Both the position numbers and the translations under genes were made by a program. A DNA stretch of 33,403 nt, taken from contig PFHB01000032.1 in NCBI GenBank assembly GCA_002783585.1, positions 1-33,403 of the forward strand, in the 5' to 3' direction. The notes beneath the pieces are model-generated. The model did no database searches and was not told where the DNA came from. It worked only from the letters and a program-made list of their open reading frames with translations. Positions 14,690 to 22,449 of the stretch are shown here, piece by piece (within the stretch, counting starts at the first letter, position 1; each line of letters starts with the position of its first letter). The DNA is from Candidatus Omnitrophica bacterium CG_4_8_14_3_um_filter_43_15 (GTDB lineage: Bacteria; Omnitrophota; Gorgyraeia; Taenaricolales; Taenaricolaceae).

Positions 14690-15121
14690 TTATCCACCGA
14701 TTTTGTATCTGCTCTGGTTAGCGGGATTAATCTGTTCGACAATCAGGGGATAGCGTACCTTTAGATCGCCGTCAGATAAAACCTCGACTGAATATTCGCC
14801 GGGCGCCTGCAGCAGTATATTATTAAACCTTGCTATGATGCGGTGCTTTGCCTTAAGGCTTGTTAATTGAAAGCTTGTCTCTTCATCCTGCACAAGGACC
14901 TTGCTACCGGTATCAAGTATCCTTGTCCTCTGCTTAAAAGAACCAAGGCCGCTACACCAGCAATTCATCACATATATAGTAGGGTGATGCGCCGGAAAGA
15001 CCCTTGAACCTATGGTTTCAAAAAGCCCAAGCAATATAAATTTACCGTTGTCCTCGCGCCTTATATCATCGCACAGCACCGAAAACAATAAAGTGGGTTG
15101 TATATTGGTTGCCTGCTCCAT
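14690..15121 (-). CDS. DUF6941-like protein
   Basis: The 143-residue soluble protein has no established function. Its opening (LLFSVLCDDIRREDNGKFIL, then LGLFETI) matches the start I associate with the DUF6941 family, which typically begins with a cytoplasmic beta strand, CDDVR-like and GK..L.G.F segments. The rest alternates strands in a beta-sandwich style (KVLVQDEETSFQL, EYSVEVLSDGDLKVRYPLIV). No signal peptide or membrane helix. It lies 13 bases below a PilZ protein and 18 bases above the protease, so it is probably in the same transcript. Confidence 0.6.
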   Translation of the reverse strand: MEQATNIQPTLLFSVLCDDIRREDNGKFILLGLFETIGSRVFPAHHPTIYVMNCWCSGLGSFKQRTRILDTGSKVLVQDEETSFQLTSLKAKHRIIARFNNILLQAPGEYSVEVLSDGDLKVRYPLIVEQINPANQSRYKIGG

Positions 15122-15134
15122 AAAACCGCCTCTC

Positions 15135-15503
15135 TTAGGTTAATTTCGTAAGCTGGTTTTTAACATATTCGGCTATAACGGCTTTGTTGGCCTTTGAAAT
15201 CCTGGTAAACATCACCGCAGTGTTCCAGCCGTTATTATTGTCGTCTTTTTGCGGAGGGTCATAGCGCAAGACAACGCCCTCGCATGTTATATGTTTGGGT
15301 AAAATCCTGCTCTTTTTTTTCACAGGCACAGACATGGCTATCTTCACCCTGGACATAATAGGCAAAGCCCTGTCTACATAACAGTAGGCGCCTGATGAGC
15401 TTATGTTTTTTGTCTGGGTGCTTATAACCACATAATGACAGCCTATCTCAAAAGGCAGCCTTTTATTCAGTCTCGGATCTTTTCTTTTTTCCTGCCCCTG
15501 CAT
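15135..15503 (-). CDS. PilZ domain protein, canonical c-di-GMP motifs
   Basis: The 122-residue protein is a single PilZ domain. The RxxxR motif is RKDPR (about residues 7-11), and the second motif NISSSG (about 33-38) matches (D/N)xSxxG, so cyclic di-GMP binding is likely. The C-terminal part (WNTAVMFTRISKANKAVIAEYVKNQL) is the usual final strand and helix. Stand-alone PilZ proteins relay the second messenger to partner proteins. It is followed by a DUF6941-like gene and preceded, at seven bases, by HIT. Confidence 0.88.
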   Translation of the reverse strand: MQGQEKRKDPRLNKRLPFEIGCHYVVISTQTKNISSSGAYCYVDRALPIMSRVKIAMSVPVKKKSRILPKHITCEGVVLRYDPPQKDDNNNGWNTAVMFTRISKANKAVIAEYVKNQLTKLT

Positions 15504-15510
15504 TTTTATC

Positions 15511-15855
15511 CTATCCCGGAGGCCATGACATCTGCCTGCCGCCTAATAAATGTAAATGTACATGGAATACCGCCTGTCCTGCGTCCTTATTGCAATTAAA
15601 CACCATCCTGTATCCGGAATTCAGTATGCCTTTTTTCTTCGCAATCTCATTGGCAACAAGTACAAACTCTGTTATAAGATCGCGGTGCTTTAAATCAAAA
15701 TCGCTGACTTTTTCTATATGCGCCTTTGGTATTATGAGTATGTGCACAGGCGCCTGCGGATTAATATCGTTAAAAGCAACCACCTGGTCATTTTCGTATT
15801 CCAGCTTTACCGGTATTTCTTTATTTGCTATTTTACAAAACAGGCAATCGGGCAT
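15511..15855 (-). CDS. HIT family protein (HinT-like)
   Basis: The ATG at 15855 gives 114 residues; a GTG at 15864 adds three. The protein is a HinT-type histidine-triad nucleotide hydrolase: CLFCKIANKEIPVKLEYEND at the start, PQAPVHILIIPK in the middle, and the triad HVHLHLLGGR near residues 97-106, with His catalysis on AMP-linked substrates. The first two Cys (CLFC) suggest the zinc-binding subgroup. It overlaps the glycosylase gene by 28 bases, so the two must be co-transcribed. Confidence 0.93.
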   Translation of the reverse strand: MPDCLFCKIANKEIPVKLEYENDQVVAFNDINPQAPVHILIIPKAHIEKVSDFDLKHRDLITEFVLVANEIAKKKGILNSGYRMVFNCNKDAGQAVFHVHLHLLGGRQMSWPPG

Positions 15856-16478
15856 ATATCGCACCTTGGTTTCGTTTTACAGATATTTTTTCCAAGTTCA
15901 ACTATAAGCGCGTGGTATTCGTTAAAAAGGCCTCTATCTAAAGGCAAATTATCCATAAAAAACCGCTGAATCTGATCATATGTTGCCTCGGGTTTAATTA
16001 TATCATGCCGCGAAAATATTCTTCTTGTGTATGCATCAACTACAAACACCGGCCTGTTGGCCGCGTATAAGATGATACTATCGGCTGTCTCAGGGCCTAT
16101 GCCGTTTATACCCAACAACGCCTGCCTTAAACGGGATAAGTCGGATTTAAACATCTTTTTTAAAGAACCGTTGTAATCCGAAAATAAACAATCCAAAAAG
16201 GCCCTTATCCTTTTTGTTTTGATATTATAATAACCTGACGGCCTTATAAGTTCGGCCAGCCGCACGAGTTTTAACGCGCGCAATTTCTTGGCGCTTAAGA
16301 GCCTTTTCTTTTTCAGGTTTGCTATGGCCTTTTCTACATTTGACCATGCTGTGTTCTGCGTAAGTATGGCGCCTATCACCACCTCGAAATCCGTATCAGC
16401 AGGCCACCAGTTTTGCGAACCGAATCTTTTATATAATTTATTATAAATATCAAACAGCTTAATCTGACTCGACGACAT
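15828..16478 (-). CDS. HhH-GPD DNA glycosylase, endonuclease III / COG2231 type
   Basis: The 216-residue protein is a base-excision glycosylase. The helix-hairpin-helix is LLGINGIGPETADSIILYAA (about 118-137) and the catalytic Asp follows in VVDAYTRRI. The position of the endonuclease III lysine is Glu (GIGPETA instead of GVGRKTA), so the enzyme should be monofunctional without beta-lyase activity, as in the MagIII/COG2231 3-methyladenine glycosylase group. A C-terminal Cys cluster (CKTKPRCDICPIAC) can hold a 4Fe-4S cluster. It overlaps the upstream gene by 20 bases. Confidence 0.88.
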   Translation of the reverse strand: MSSSQIKLFDIYNKLYKRFGSQNWWPADTDFEVVIGAILTQNTAWSNVEKAIANLKKKRLLSAKKLRALKLVRLAELIRPSGYYNIKTKRIRAFLDCLFSDYNGSLKKMFKSDLSRLRQALLGINGIGPETADSIILYAANRPVFVVDAYTRRIFSRHDIIKPEATYDQIQRFFMDNLPLDRGLFNEYHALIVELGKNICKTKPRCDICPIACFVK

Positions 16479-17223
16479 AATTTGTAAGGCTGCCTATCTT
16501 TTCTATCCAAACAACCACTTCATCGCCTATAGTCATGGGCCCGACGCCGCTGGGGGTGCCGGCAGAAATAATATCCCCCGGCAGAAGCGTCATAACATAT
16601 GAGGCAAAACTTACCAGCTGCTCTACGCGAAATATAAAATTGCCGGTGTTTGAGGATTGTTTTAATACGCCGTTTAAATAAAGCTTGATATCAAGGTTAT
16701 TCGCTTCGATGCCGCCGTTGACAATAAACGGCCCTATGGGGCAAAATGTGTCAAATGATTTTGAACGGCACCACTGTCCGTCTTTTGTCTGCAAGTCCCT
16801 TGCCGTGACATCGTTTACGCATGTATAGCCCAATATATAATCTTTAATCTTTTTTTCAGGAATATTCTTCGCCTTCTTTTTTATTACAATGCCAAGTTCT
16901 GCCTCATAGTCAATCTGGCCCACTCTCGGAGGATAAACAATTGATTCATTGTCGGCTATTACGCTCGTGGGTGGTTTTAAAAAAATTATCGGCTCCTGCG
17001 GAATCGGAAGATTTAATTCTCTTGCATGATCTTTATAATTAAGCCCCACTGCTATTATCTTTGACGGCTCTACAGGCGAAAGCAGTTTAACCGAATTCAT
17101 ATCAAAAACCTTGTCTGTTTTTTTGAATTCACCGAATACGGAACCGGAAACCTGATGAATCTTATTTTCTTCAACAACGCCGTAATTTACCTGATCGTCT
17201 TTTTTAAACCTGGCTATTTTCAT
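16459..17223 (-). CDS. Fumarylacetoacetate hydrolase family protein
   Basis: The 254-residue protein matches the FAH superfamily (fumarylpyruvate hydrolase, oxaloacetate decarboxylase and acylpyruvase types). Metal-binding residues are in DYEAELGIVI (about 108-117) and the following VNDVTARDLQ (about 137-146). GLNYKDHA and the closing ISAGTPSGVGPM segment are typical. The reaction could be hydrolysis or decarboxylation of a 2-oxo acid; the substrate cannot be read from the sequence. It overlaps the flavin reductase by ATGA, and the two may be a functional pair. Confidence 0.88.
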   Translation of the reverse strand: MKIARFKKDDQVNYGVVEENKIHQVSGSVFGEFKKTDKVFDMNSVKLLSPVEPSKIIAVGLNYKDHARELNLPIPQEPIIFLKPPTSVIADNESIVYPPRVGQIDYEAELGIVIKKKAKNIPEKKIKDYILGYTCVNDVTARDLQTKDGQWCRSKSFDTFCPIGPFIVNGGIEANNLDIKLYLNGVLKQSSNTGNFIFRVEQLVSFASYVMTLLPGDIISAGTPSGVGPMTIGDEVVVWIEKIGSLTNYVVESD

Positions 17224-17792
17224 ATTTTTTTTATCTTTCTTGAAAAACCGTATTCTCCTATCCTTTTATTTAAAGACCAATATTGCCTTTGATTATAAAC
17301 TACGGGCGATACCCTTGAATAATCAACCGCTCCAAAACTGTTTAATACGCCGCTATCGGCATTAACCGCCACAACCTCGCCAATAAACATATCATGCGCG
17401 CCAAGAGAAATAACGCCTTTTAACCTGCACTCTATATTAACCGGGCATTCGGCAATTAAAGGGCTTTTGACTTTTGAGGCTTTGACTGCGGTAAAATTAC
17501 AGGCCTTGAATTTATCCGTATCCCTGCCGGATACTATACCGCAAAAATCCGTTTCCACCAGGTATTTTTCGTCCGGTATATTAACGACAAAATCCGTTGA
17601 CTCTTTGATAAGTTTATGTGAATAACGCGAAGGCCTGATAGATATGCTTAAAGTTGGCGGGGATGAACATATAACGCCTGCCCACGCTATTGTTATAATA
17701 TTAGGCTTAGCGTCTATGCCTATGCAGGAAACCAATACAACAGGCACCGGGTATAGCGCTTCGTACGGTTTTAATACCTTCTTTTTTGACAT
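17220..17792 (-). CDS. Flavin reductase-like FMN-binding protein
   Basis: The 190-residue protein belongs to the flavin reductase family with a split-barrel FMN-binding fold. Typical segments are PVPVVLVSCIGIDAKPNIIT (about 15-34), ISIRPSRYSHKLI (about 50-62), FVVNIPDE and HDMFIGEVVAV. Members reduce free flavin with NAD(P)H or act as FMN-binding redox proteins. A terminator for the next upstream transcript (17833-17875) lies just before it, so it probably starts a new transcript with the FAH-like gene, though I see no clear promoter. Confidence 0.85.
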   Translation of the reverse strand: MSKKKVLKPYEALYPVPVVLVSCIGIDAKPNIITIAWAGVICSSPPTLSISIRPSRYSHKLIKESTDFVVNIPDEKYLVETDFCGIVSGRDTDKFKACNFTAVKASKVKSPLIAECPVNIECRLKGVISLGAHDMFIGEVVAVNADSGVLNSFGAVDYSRVSPVVYNQRQYWSLNKRIGEYGFSRKIKKI

Positions 17793-17832
17793 ATCGTGCC
17801 TATTTTAGCCTGATTTGAAACTATTGTCAATA

Positions 17833-17875
17833 TTAAAAAATAAAAAGCGGAGCACTTTTTACAGTGTCCCGCTTT
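17833..17875 (-). terminator. Intrinsic terminator after the TIGR04073-type gene
   Basis: On the - strand AAAGCGGGACACT pairs with AGTGCTCCGCTTT (two mismatches) around a six-base loop, followed by TTATTTTTTAAT. Confidence 0.7.
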
Positions 17876-17907
17876 ATAACCTTAAACCTTGCAAACCTGT
17901 CTTTGAA

Positions 17908-18255
17908 TTATCTTGACAGTACAAACTCGGGGTCAAGAATGGGCATATAATCCGCCGGCGCAGGAAACAAGAAAGTCACTACATCATAAACTCCCGCGCC
18001 TGTCCTTACAACAGTCATCCCGGCGCCTTTAAGCGCGCCGTATGTGACCCCTGTAAAAGGATTTGTTTCCACGCTTACATCATATATCGTCTTCGGAATC
18101 TCAATCCAGCCTGTCGCCATATTTACAATACCGCGCCCAAGCTTTCTGCCCATTTTTTCTATTACATCGCCCTGCGCAAAACACGGCGCAGCAAATACTA
18201 ACGCAAGCGTAAATATAACAAAAACAGCCGTAGTAGCTATAATGTATTTTTTCAT
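17908..18255 (-). CDS. Exosortase-system-associated protein, TIGR04073 type
   Basis: I start at the ATG at 18255, which follows GGAGG at eight bases; the ORF is open ten codons further. The 115-residue product has a signal peptide (MKKYIIATTAVFVIF..., cleavage after CFAQ near residue 28) and so is exported. The core RKLGRGIVNMATGWIEIPK, then VRTGAGVYDVVTF and PAPADYMPILDPEF near the end match the TIGR04073 family of small exported proteins found with exosortase/PEP-CTERM systems in PVC bacteria. The role is unknown; no exosortase lies in this window. It has its own consensus promoter, a structured leader and a terminator, so it is a single-gene unit. Confidence 0.82.
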   Translation of the reverse strand: MKKYIIATTAVFVIFTLALVFAAPCFAQGDVIEKMGRKLGRGIVNMATGWIEIPKTIYDVSVETNPFTGVTYGALKGAGMTVVRTGAGVYDVVTFLFPAPADYMPILDPEFVLSR

Positions 18256-18256
18256 T

Positions 18257-18366
18257 TTTAAACCTCCGAATTTTCTACCTATCACGTTTAGTCCCGTTCA
18301 CGGGATGCCGTGTTCGGCAAAATTTGTCCCGAGTAACCTGTTATCTCGTTTAGTTACGAGGGACTA
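18257..18366 (-). repeat. Dispersed structured leader, copy B (upstream of TIGR04073-type gene)
   Basis: Contains the 43-base block identical to copy A (18291-18333). On the - strand TCCCTCGTAAC pairs with GTTACTCGGGA (two mismatches), then CAAATTTT, hairpins GCCG-AACA-CGGC and CCCG-TGAA-CGGG, AAAATTCG and GGAGG. The promoter at 18375-18403 starts transcription within a few bases of the leader, so it is transcribed as a 5' UTR. Confidence 0.8.
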
Positions 18367-18374
18367 TATTGCAT

Positions 18375-18403
18375 ATTATATCTCAACAAGAACTTCATGT
18401 CAA
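18375..18403 (-). promoter_or_regulatory. Consensus sigma70 promoter before leader copy B
   Basis: On the - strand TTGACA (18398-18403) and TATAAT (18375-18380), both perfect, with 17 bases between. The predicted start falls at the 5' edge of the leader. Confidence 0.88.
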
Positions 18404-18414
18404 CACAAATAAAA

Positions 18415-18789
18415 TCATTTGCCGTTTTCAAGGGCAATCAAATCCTTAACTATCTTTTCAATCAACTCTGCCTGCTGTTTTGTAAGGTCAACAAACTCTA
18501 TCCCCGTGTCATAATAATTGACCTTCGCCTTTTTAGGATCAGAGCTTTTAACCGTCCATACAACGCTTCCGGCGCTTTTTAATGGCGGCCCGCCGTCTAT
18601 TAAGGTAATAATCAAATCCGTGTTCGAAAAAATATCAAGCCTCTCCGGCAAAATAACACATATGCCGCCTGCGCCTATATTTTCAGTCTGCGTGGTAAAT
18701 GTCTGAATGCCGTCTTTTCTTCTTATCGTGACGAAACATTTGTAGTTGGCGCGCGGGAATTTACGCCTATCCATACCATTCCACACCAT
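18415..18789 (-). CDS. PilZ domain protein with altered second motif
   Basis: The 124-residue protein has the PilZ layout. DRRKFPR gives an intact RxxxR (about residues 8-12), but the second motif reads ENIGAGGIC (about 36-44), where the usual Ser of (D/N)xSxxG is Gly. Cyclic di-GMP binding may therefore be weaker or lost. Later strands (SAGSVVWTVK, YDTGIEFVDL) and the final helix are normal. AAGGAGATAATTAAA precedes the ATG. It is five bases downstream of a single-pass membrane protein gene, with which it may work. Confidence 0.85.
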   Translation of the reverse strand: MVWNGMDRRKFPRANYKCFVTIRRKDGIQTFTTQTENIGAGGICVILPERLDIFSNTDLIITLIDGGPPLKSAGSVVWTVKSSDPKKAKVNYYDTGIEFVDLTKQQAELIEKIVKDLIALENGK

Positions 18790-18794
18790 TTTAA

Positions 18795-19169
18795 TTATCT
18801 CCTTTTATTTATTTTTGTTTTTGCCGCGGGCTTCTGTTTCGCTTTTTGAACTGATTCGTACTTAGCGCGCGCGTTGCCGGAAGCCACAACTTTTATTATC
18901 TGCCTTACGGAAAACCATATCAAAACCAGAAAAATAACAAACATGGCCAGCTGTATAACAAAATCCGGTTTTACCTTTATGGGTTTTATTTTCTTTTCAA
19001 TTTTCGGCTTTGGCTGCTCCTGTTTTACTGCTTTAGGTTTTTCGGGCTCTTCGGCCCTGGGCGCTGCAACATAAGGCCTGGCATTAAAACCGTAAAGCTG
19101 TTCTTTTATCTCTCTTTCGGTCAAGCGCTTTAAAACTTTTTCTTTTTCTGTCAGGCCTTTTCTAAGCAT
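18795..19169 (-). CDS. Single-pass membrane protein with charged flanks, unknown
   Basis: The 124-residue protein has no family I recognise. An N-terminal charged helix (KGLTEKEKVLKRLTEREIKE) is followed by a Pro/Lys/Glu-rich linker (about 40-68) and one membrane helix (about 70-90, FVIQLAMFVIFLVLIWFSV). The Lys-rich C-terminus ends KTKINKRR. Both flanks are strongly basic. It is tightly linked to the PilZ gene (five bases) and to GNAT (12 bases), so it belongs to the same transcript. Confidence 0.6.
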   Translation of the reverse strand: MLRKGLTEKEKVLKRLTEREIKEQLYGFNARPYVAAPRAEEPEKPKAVKQEQPKPKIEKKIKPIKVKPDFVIQLAMFVIFLVLIWFSVRQIIKVVASGNARAKYESVQKAKQKPAAKTKINKRR

Positions 19170-19181
19170 AACTCCTTTATT

Positions 19182-19637
19182 TTATATTTTCAAAACAAAC
19201 TTTATTATCTGTATATCTCCGAGGTTCAGCCTCTCGTCTTCCTTAAAACCTTTCCTGAGGCACAGGTTTATAGCGCCCTGCATCTGGCTGGTTGAACGAA
19301 AAACAACCTGACGATAACCGCGCTGCCTGCAAAAATCAATCGCTGTATTCATAAGCGAGGACCCGATGCCCTTGCCGCGTAATGCAGAATTCACATAAAC
19401 TCTTCTTAAAAGAGCTACCTGTTTGGTGTCTTCCTTGATACCGGCAGTACCGACAATCTTGCCGGATTCTTCCATTACGTAAAATATGTCACGCTGGCCG
19501 TTATACGCCTTTGATATACTGTCTATATCGTCTATCTGATAGGCCTTGCTTGAAAAAGGGAATTCCTTGAAAAGTATGGAGTTAACCAGTTCCTTAACAT
19601 ACGGCGCGTCTTTTTCCTGAAATTCTCTTATCGGCAT
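19182..19637 (-). CDS. GNAT family N-acetyltransferase
   Basis: The 151-residue protein is a single GNAT domain. The acetyl-CoA-binding motif A is RRVYVNSALRGKGIGSSLMN (about residues 78-97) with the R/QxxGxG/A element RGKGIG. Motif B follows (FCRQRGYRQVVFRSTSQM, about 101-118). The acceptor is unknown: these enzymes acetylate small amines, antibiotics or protein N-termini. GGAGAG precedes the ATG. It lies 21 bases below the RNase III stop. Confidence 0.88.
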   Translation of the reverse strand: MPIREFQEKDAPYVKELVNSILFKEFPFSSKAYQIDDIDSISKAYNGQRDIFYVMEESGKIVGTAGIKEDTKQVALLRRVYVNSALRGKGIGSSLMNTAIDFCRQRGYRQVVFRSTSQMQGAINLCLRKGFKEDERLNLGDIQIIKFVLKI

Positions 19638-19658
19638 ATACTCTCCTTTGTATTGATA

Positions 19659-20384
19659 TTACTCCCAGTTGTTATTTTTGTCAAGCGCTTCCCTTGCGGC
19701 CATCTGCTGCGCATTTTTTTTATTAAGGCCCCAGCCTCTACCGTATACATGATTGCATATCTTTACGTCCACCACAAATTCTTTTTTGTGTTCCGGGCCT
19801 TCCTGAGATATTATCTCATACCTTGGAATCTGCCCGAATTTCTTCAGGCAGCGCTCCTGAAGTAAAGACTTAAAATCCCTGTTGGGCCGGTCCTTTTTGC
19901 TGACATCAAACAGGTCCGATTTAAGCGCGTTTAAAATAAATCTCTCCGCGGCCTTTATTCCCCTGTCTAAGTACACCGCGCCTATAATTGCTTCCAAAGC
20001 GCCGCTTAAATTTGAAACCTGGCTCCTGCCCGCGCCCCTTTCCTCGCCCCTGCCCAACAAAAGAAAATCGCCCACTTTAAGTATTGCGGCATTTTTAACC
20101 AGCGTATCCGTGCACACCAAATGAGCCTTGAGCTTGCTGAGCTCGCCCTCTTGCGCGGTTTTAAATTTCTTGTACAGGTATTCGCTGACAACAATCCCCA
20201 GGACAGAATCACCGAAGAATTCAAGACGTTCGTTCCACTCAACCTTATGTTTAGACGGCTGCTCAAATGCGTAAGACTTATGCGTAAGGGCCAAATCCAA
20301 CAAATGTCTGTTTCTGAATCGATACTTTATAGCCTTCTCAAAAAACCTGAGTTTATTCTGCCTGTGCCTGTCAATTCTTAGCAT
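19659..20384 (-). CDS. rnc: Ribonuclease III
   Basis: RNase III cuts double-stranded RNA in rRNA processing and mRNA decay. The catalytic signature is NERLEFFGDSVLGIVVSEYL (about residues 51-70), with the second acidic residue pair in EAIIGAVYLDRG (about 130-141). A C-terminal dsRNA-binding domain (about 168-235) contains FKSLLQERCLKKFGQIPRYE and the end KKNAQQMAAREALDK. 241 residues is a usual length. The ATG overlaps the AroB stop (TAATG at 20382-20386), which implies co-translation. Confidence 0.96.
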   Translation of the reverse strand: MLRIDRHRQNKLRFFEKAIKYRFRNRHLLDLALTHKSYAFEQPSKHKVEWNERLEFFGDSVLGIVVSEYLYKKFKTAQEGELSKLKAHLVCTDTLVKNAAILKVGDFLLLGRGEERGAGRSQVSNLSGALEAIIGAVYLDRGIKAAERFILNALKSDLFDVSKKDRPNRDFKSLLQERCLKKFGQIPRYEIISQEGPEHKKEFVVDVKICNHVYGRGWGLNKKNAQQMAAREALDKNNNWE

Positions 20385-21487
20385 TACTTAACCCTTCGCT
20401 TCAACGCGTCTTCAATAAGCTTTATCGATATATCTTCTTTAATCACAGTAGCGCCTATTTTAACTGGCAATACAAACCTGTTCTTGCCGTGAATGAACTT
20501 TTTGTCATGCGACTGCGCCTGAATTATATCATGCAGCTTAACGCCATGACAATAAACAGGCAGGCCTATATTTTTAAGTAAAGCTTCTATGCGCTTTGCG
20601 TCCTTCCGGCTTAAAAGTTTAAGCTTAACTGAAATGTCGCAGGCGCAGGCAATACCGATGGCAACGGCCTCGCCGTGAGAATAGTCCTTTGTAAAACCGG
20701 CTGCCGCCTCTATGGCATGGCCTATTGTGTGGCCTAAGTTCAGCACCGCTCTTTTACCCGTCTTGTCAAACTCATCGATTTTTACCACCTGAGCCTTTAT
20801 CCGGCTGCAGTCGCAAACTATTTTTTGCATGCACTCTATGCTGAGTTTTAATATATCTTTGCAATTCTTTTCCACGTAATAAAAAAGCGCGGGGTCTTTT
20901 ATTATGCCGTATTTAACAACTTCAGCAAGGCCGTTTCTGATCTGCTTTAACGATAAAGTCCTTAAGAAAGATATGTCGGAAACCACAAGCCTCGGCTGAT
21001 AAACAGAACCAACCAAATTTTTACCCACTGCAAGGTCTATTCCTGTTTTTCCACCTATAGAAGAATCAACCTGGGATAAAAAAGTAGTAGGCACCTGCAC
21101 ATACGCTATGCCGCGCTTATAAATAGACGCTATAAATCCGGCTAAGTCCCCTATTACCCCGCCGCCTAAGGCGATTATAAAAATCTTTTTGTTCATATCA
21201 AAGGCGGCTATCTTCTGTATCACATCAAGGCACACCTTGTACGATTTACTTTTCTCCGAATCTGCCACAAGTATAAACCTGCTGCTATACCCGTACCTGC
21301 TTAAGACGCTGTTTAAATGGGCTCCGTGTAAATGATGTATAGTATTATTTGTGATTATAACCGCGTCCTGGCCTATATTCAGGCGTTCAAGCATAGGCCC
21401 CAGAATATCTATAATCTTGTACCCTATCGCAATATCGTAGCTCCTTGCGCCCAAATCAAGCGTTATATTTTTTATGTTGTTTTTCAT
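20384..21487 (-). CDS. aroB: 3-dehydroquinate synthase
   Basis: AroB converts DAHP to 3-dehydroquinate, the second step of the shikimate pathway, using NAD and a divalent metal. The NAD-binding stretch GGGVIGDLAGFIASIYKRG lies near 108-126. PTTFLSQVDSSIGGKTGIDL near 133-152 carries substrate residues, and metal ligands occur in NLGHTIGHAIE and SHGEAVAIG. 367 residues matches the family. It overlaps the site-2 protease stop by ATGA. No other shikimate gene is in the window. Confidence 0.96.
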   Translation of the reverse strand: MKNNIKNITLDLGARSYDIAIGYKIIDILGPMLERLNIGQDAVIITNNTIHHLHGAHLNSVLSRYGYSSRFILVADSEKSKSYKVCLDVIQKIAAFDMNKKIFIIALGGGVIGDLAGFIASIYKRGIAYVQVPTTFLSQVDSSIGGKTGIDLAVGKNLVGSVYQPRLVVSDISFLRTLSLKQIRNGLAEVVKYGIIKDPALFYYVEKNCKDILKLSIECMQKIVCDCSRIKAQVVKIDEFDKTGKRAVLNLGHTIGHAIEAAAGFTKDYSHGEAVAIGIACACDISVKLKLLSRKDAKRIEALLKNIGLPVYCHGVKLHDIIQAQSHDKKFIHGKNRFVLPVKIGATVIKEDISIKLIEDALKRRVK

Positions 21488-22101
21488 AAACTGACCCCCA
21501 GAATTTTAATCAAAACCGATATTACCGGCCAGATAACGCTGTTCATTATACCCAGCCATAAAAGAGCTATAAGAATAAACATTCCATACGGTTCCAATTT
21601 TATATAGCGGTACGCCAGGTTGTTAGGCAATACGCTGAACATAATCCTAGAGCCGTCCAAAGGCGGCACAGGCAGAAGATTAAAAACCGCAAGCGCCACA
21701 TTCATAACAAGAAGCTGAGTAAATATAAGCCTTAAAATACCGATTCCTGCTACAAAAGGAATTTTAATCAATAAAGCGAAAAACAGCGCCGCGATAAAAT
21801 TAGCGCCCGGCCCGGCAATGGCCACCCAAAACATATCTTCTTTTGGATTCTTAAGACGGGAAAAATTTACCGGCACAGGCTTTGCCCATCCGAAAACAAC
21901 CGGAGAATGCAACAACAAAAGAAATAAAGGCAATATTACCGTGCCTACAGGGTCTATGTGAGCCATCGGATTAAATGTAAGCCTGCCTGAATGCCTTGCA
22001 GTGGAATCCCCCAGTTTATTAGCTACCCATCCGTGCGCGTATTCATGAATAACTAGCGCCAGGAGAAAAAAAGGTATGGATATTAACAAATAAAGAAGCA
22101 T
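21484..22101 (-). CDS. Site-2 protease family (M50) membrane metalloprotease
   Basis: The 205-residue protein belongs to the compact S2P group without a PDZ domain. The zinc motif HEYAH (about residues 19-23) lies in the first helix. The third ligand is in NLLPVPPLDGSRI (about 141-153, NxxPxxxLDG). Four to six hydrophobic helices fill the rest. Members cut within membranes, for example releasing anti-sigma or transcription factors; the target here is unknown. It starts directly after the MetG-C-like stop and overlaps aroB. Confidence 0.92.
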   Translation of the reverse strand: MLLYLLISIPFFLLALVIHEYAHGWVANKLGDSTARHSGRLTFNPMAHIDPVGTVILPLFLLLLHSPVVFGWAKPVPVNFSRLKNPKEDMFWVAIAGPGANFIAALFFALLIKIPFVAGIGILRLIFTQLLVMNVALAVFNLLPVPPLDGSRIMFSVLPNNLAYRYIKLEPYGMFILIALLWLGIMNSVIWPVISVLIKILGVSL

Positions 22102-22449
22102 TTAAGATACCTTGCTTGCCGGGTCAATAGGCTTGTCTGTAGTTAATACTGTCAGGATTTTTTTATCTGTATCAGAAGCGGCCAGTATCATGCCCTCGGA
22201 TACCACGCCTCTTATAACAGCAGGCTCAAGATTGTTTACAATGACCACTGTCTTGCCTAGGATTTCCTCTTTCGCGTAATGCTGTTTTATGCCGGCAACA
22301 ACGGTTTTCTCTATTGTTTTACCGGTTTCATCCCTGCCAAGATCAAGCGTAACCAGATAAAGTTTGTCCGCATTCGGATGGTCATCTACCTTTAAAACCT
22401 TCGCTGTCCTTAAATCAAGTTTTTTAAAATCATCAAAGCTTACCACCAT
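22102..22449 (-). CDS. tRNA-binding domain protein (MetG C-terminal / CsaA-like)
   Basis: The 115-residue protein is a stand-alone OB-fold tRNA-binding domain. It starts FDDFKKLDLRTAKVLKVDDH and has HPNADKLYLVTLDLG, VVAGIKQHY, KTVVIVNNLEP and IRGVVSEGMILAAS, the run that forms the C-terminal appendage of methionyl-tRNA synthetase and the CsaA protein. In some bacteria MetG and this appendage are separate genes, in which case this would boost tRNA binding. MetG itself is not in the window. It overlaps the SH3 gene by ten bases. Confidence 0.9.
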   Translation of the reverse strand: MVVSFDDFKKLDLRTAKVLKVDDHPNADKLYLVTLDLGRDETGKTIEKTVVAGIKQHYAKEEILGKTVVIVNNLEPAVIRGVVSEGMILAASDTDKKILTVLTTDKPIDPASKVS

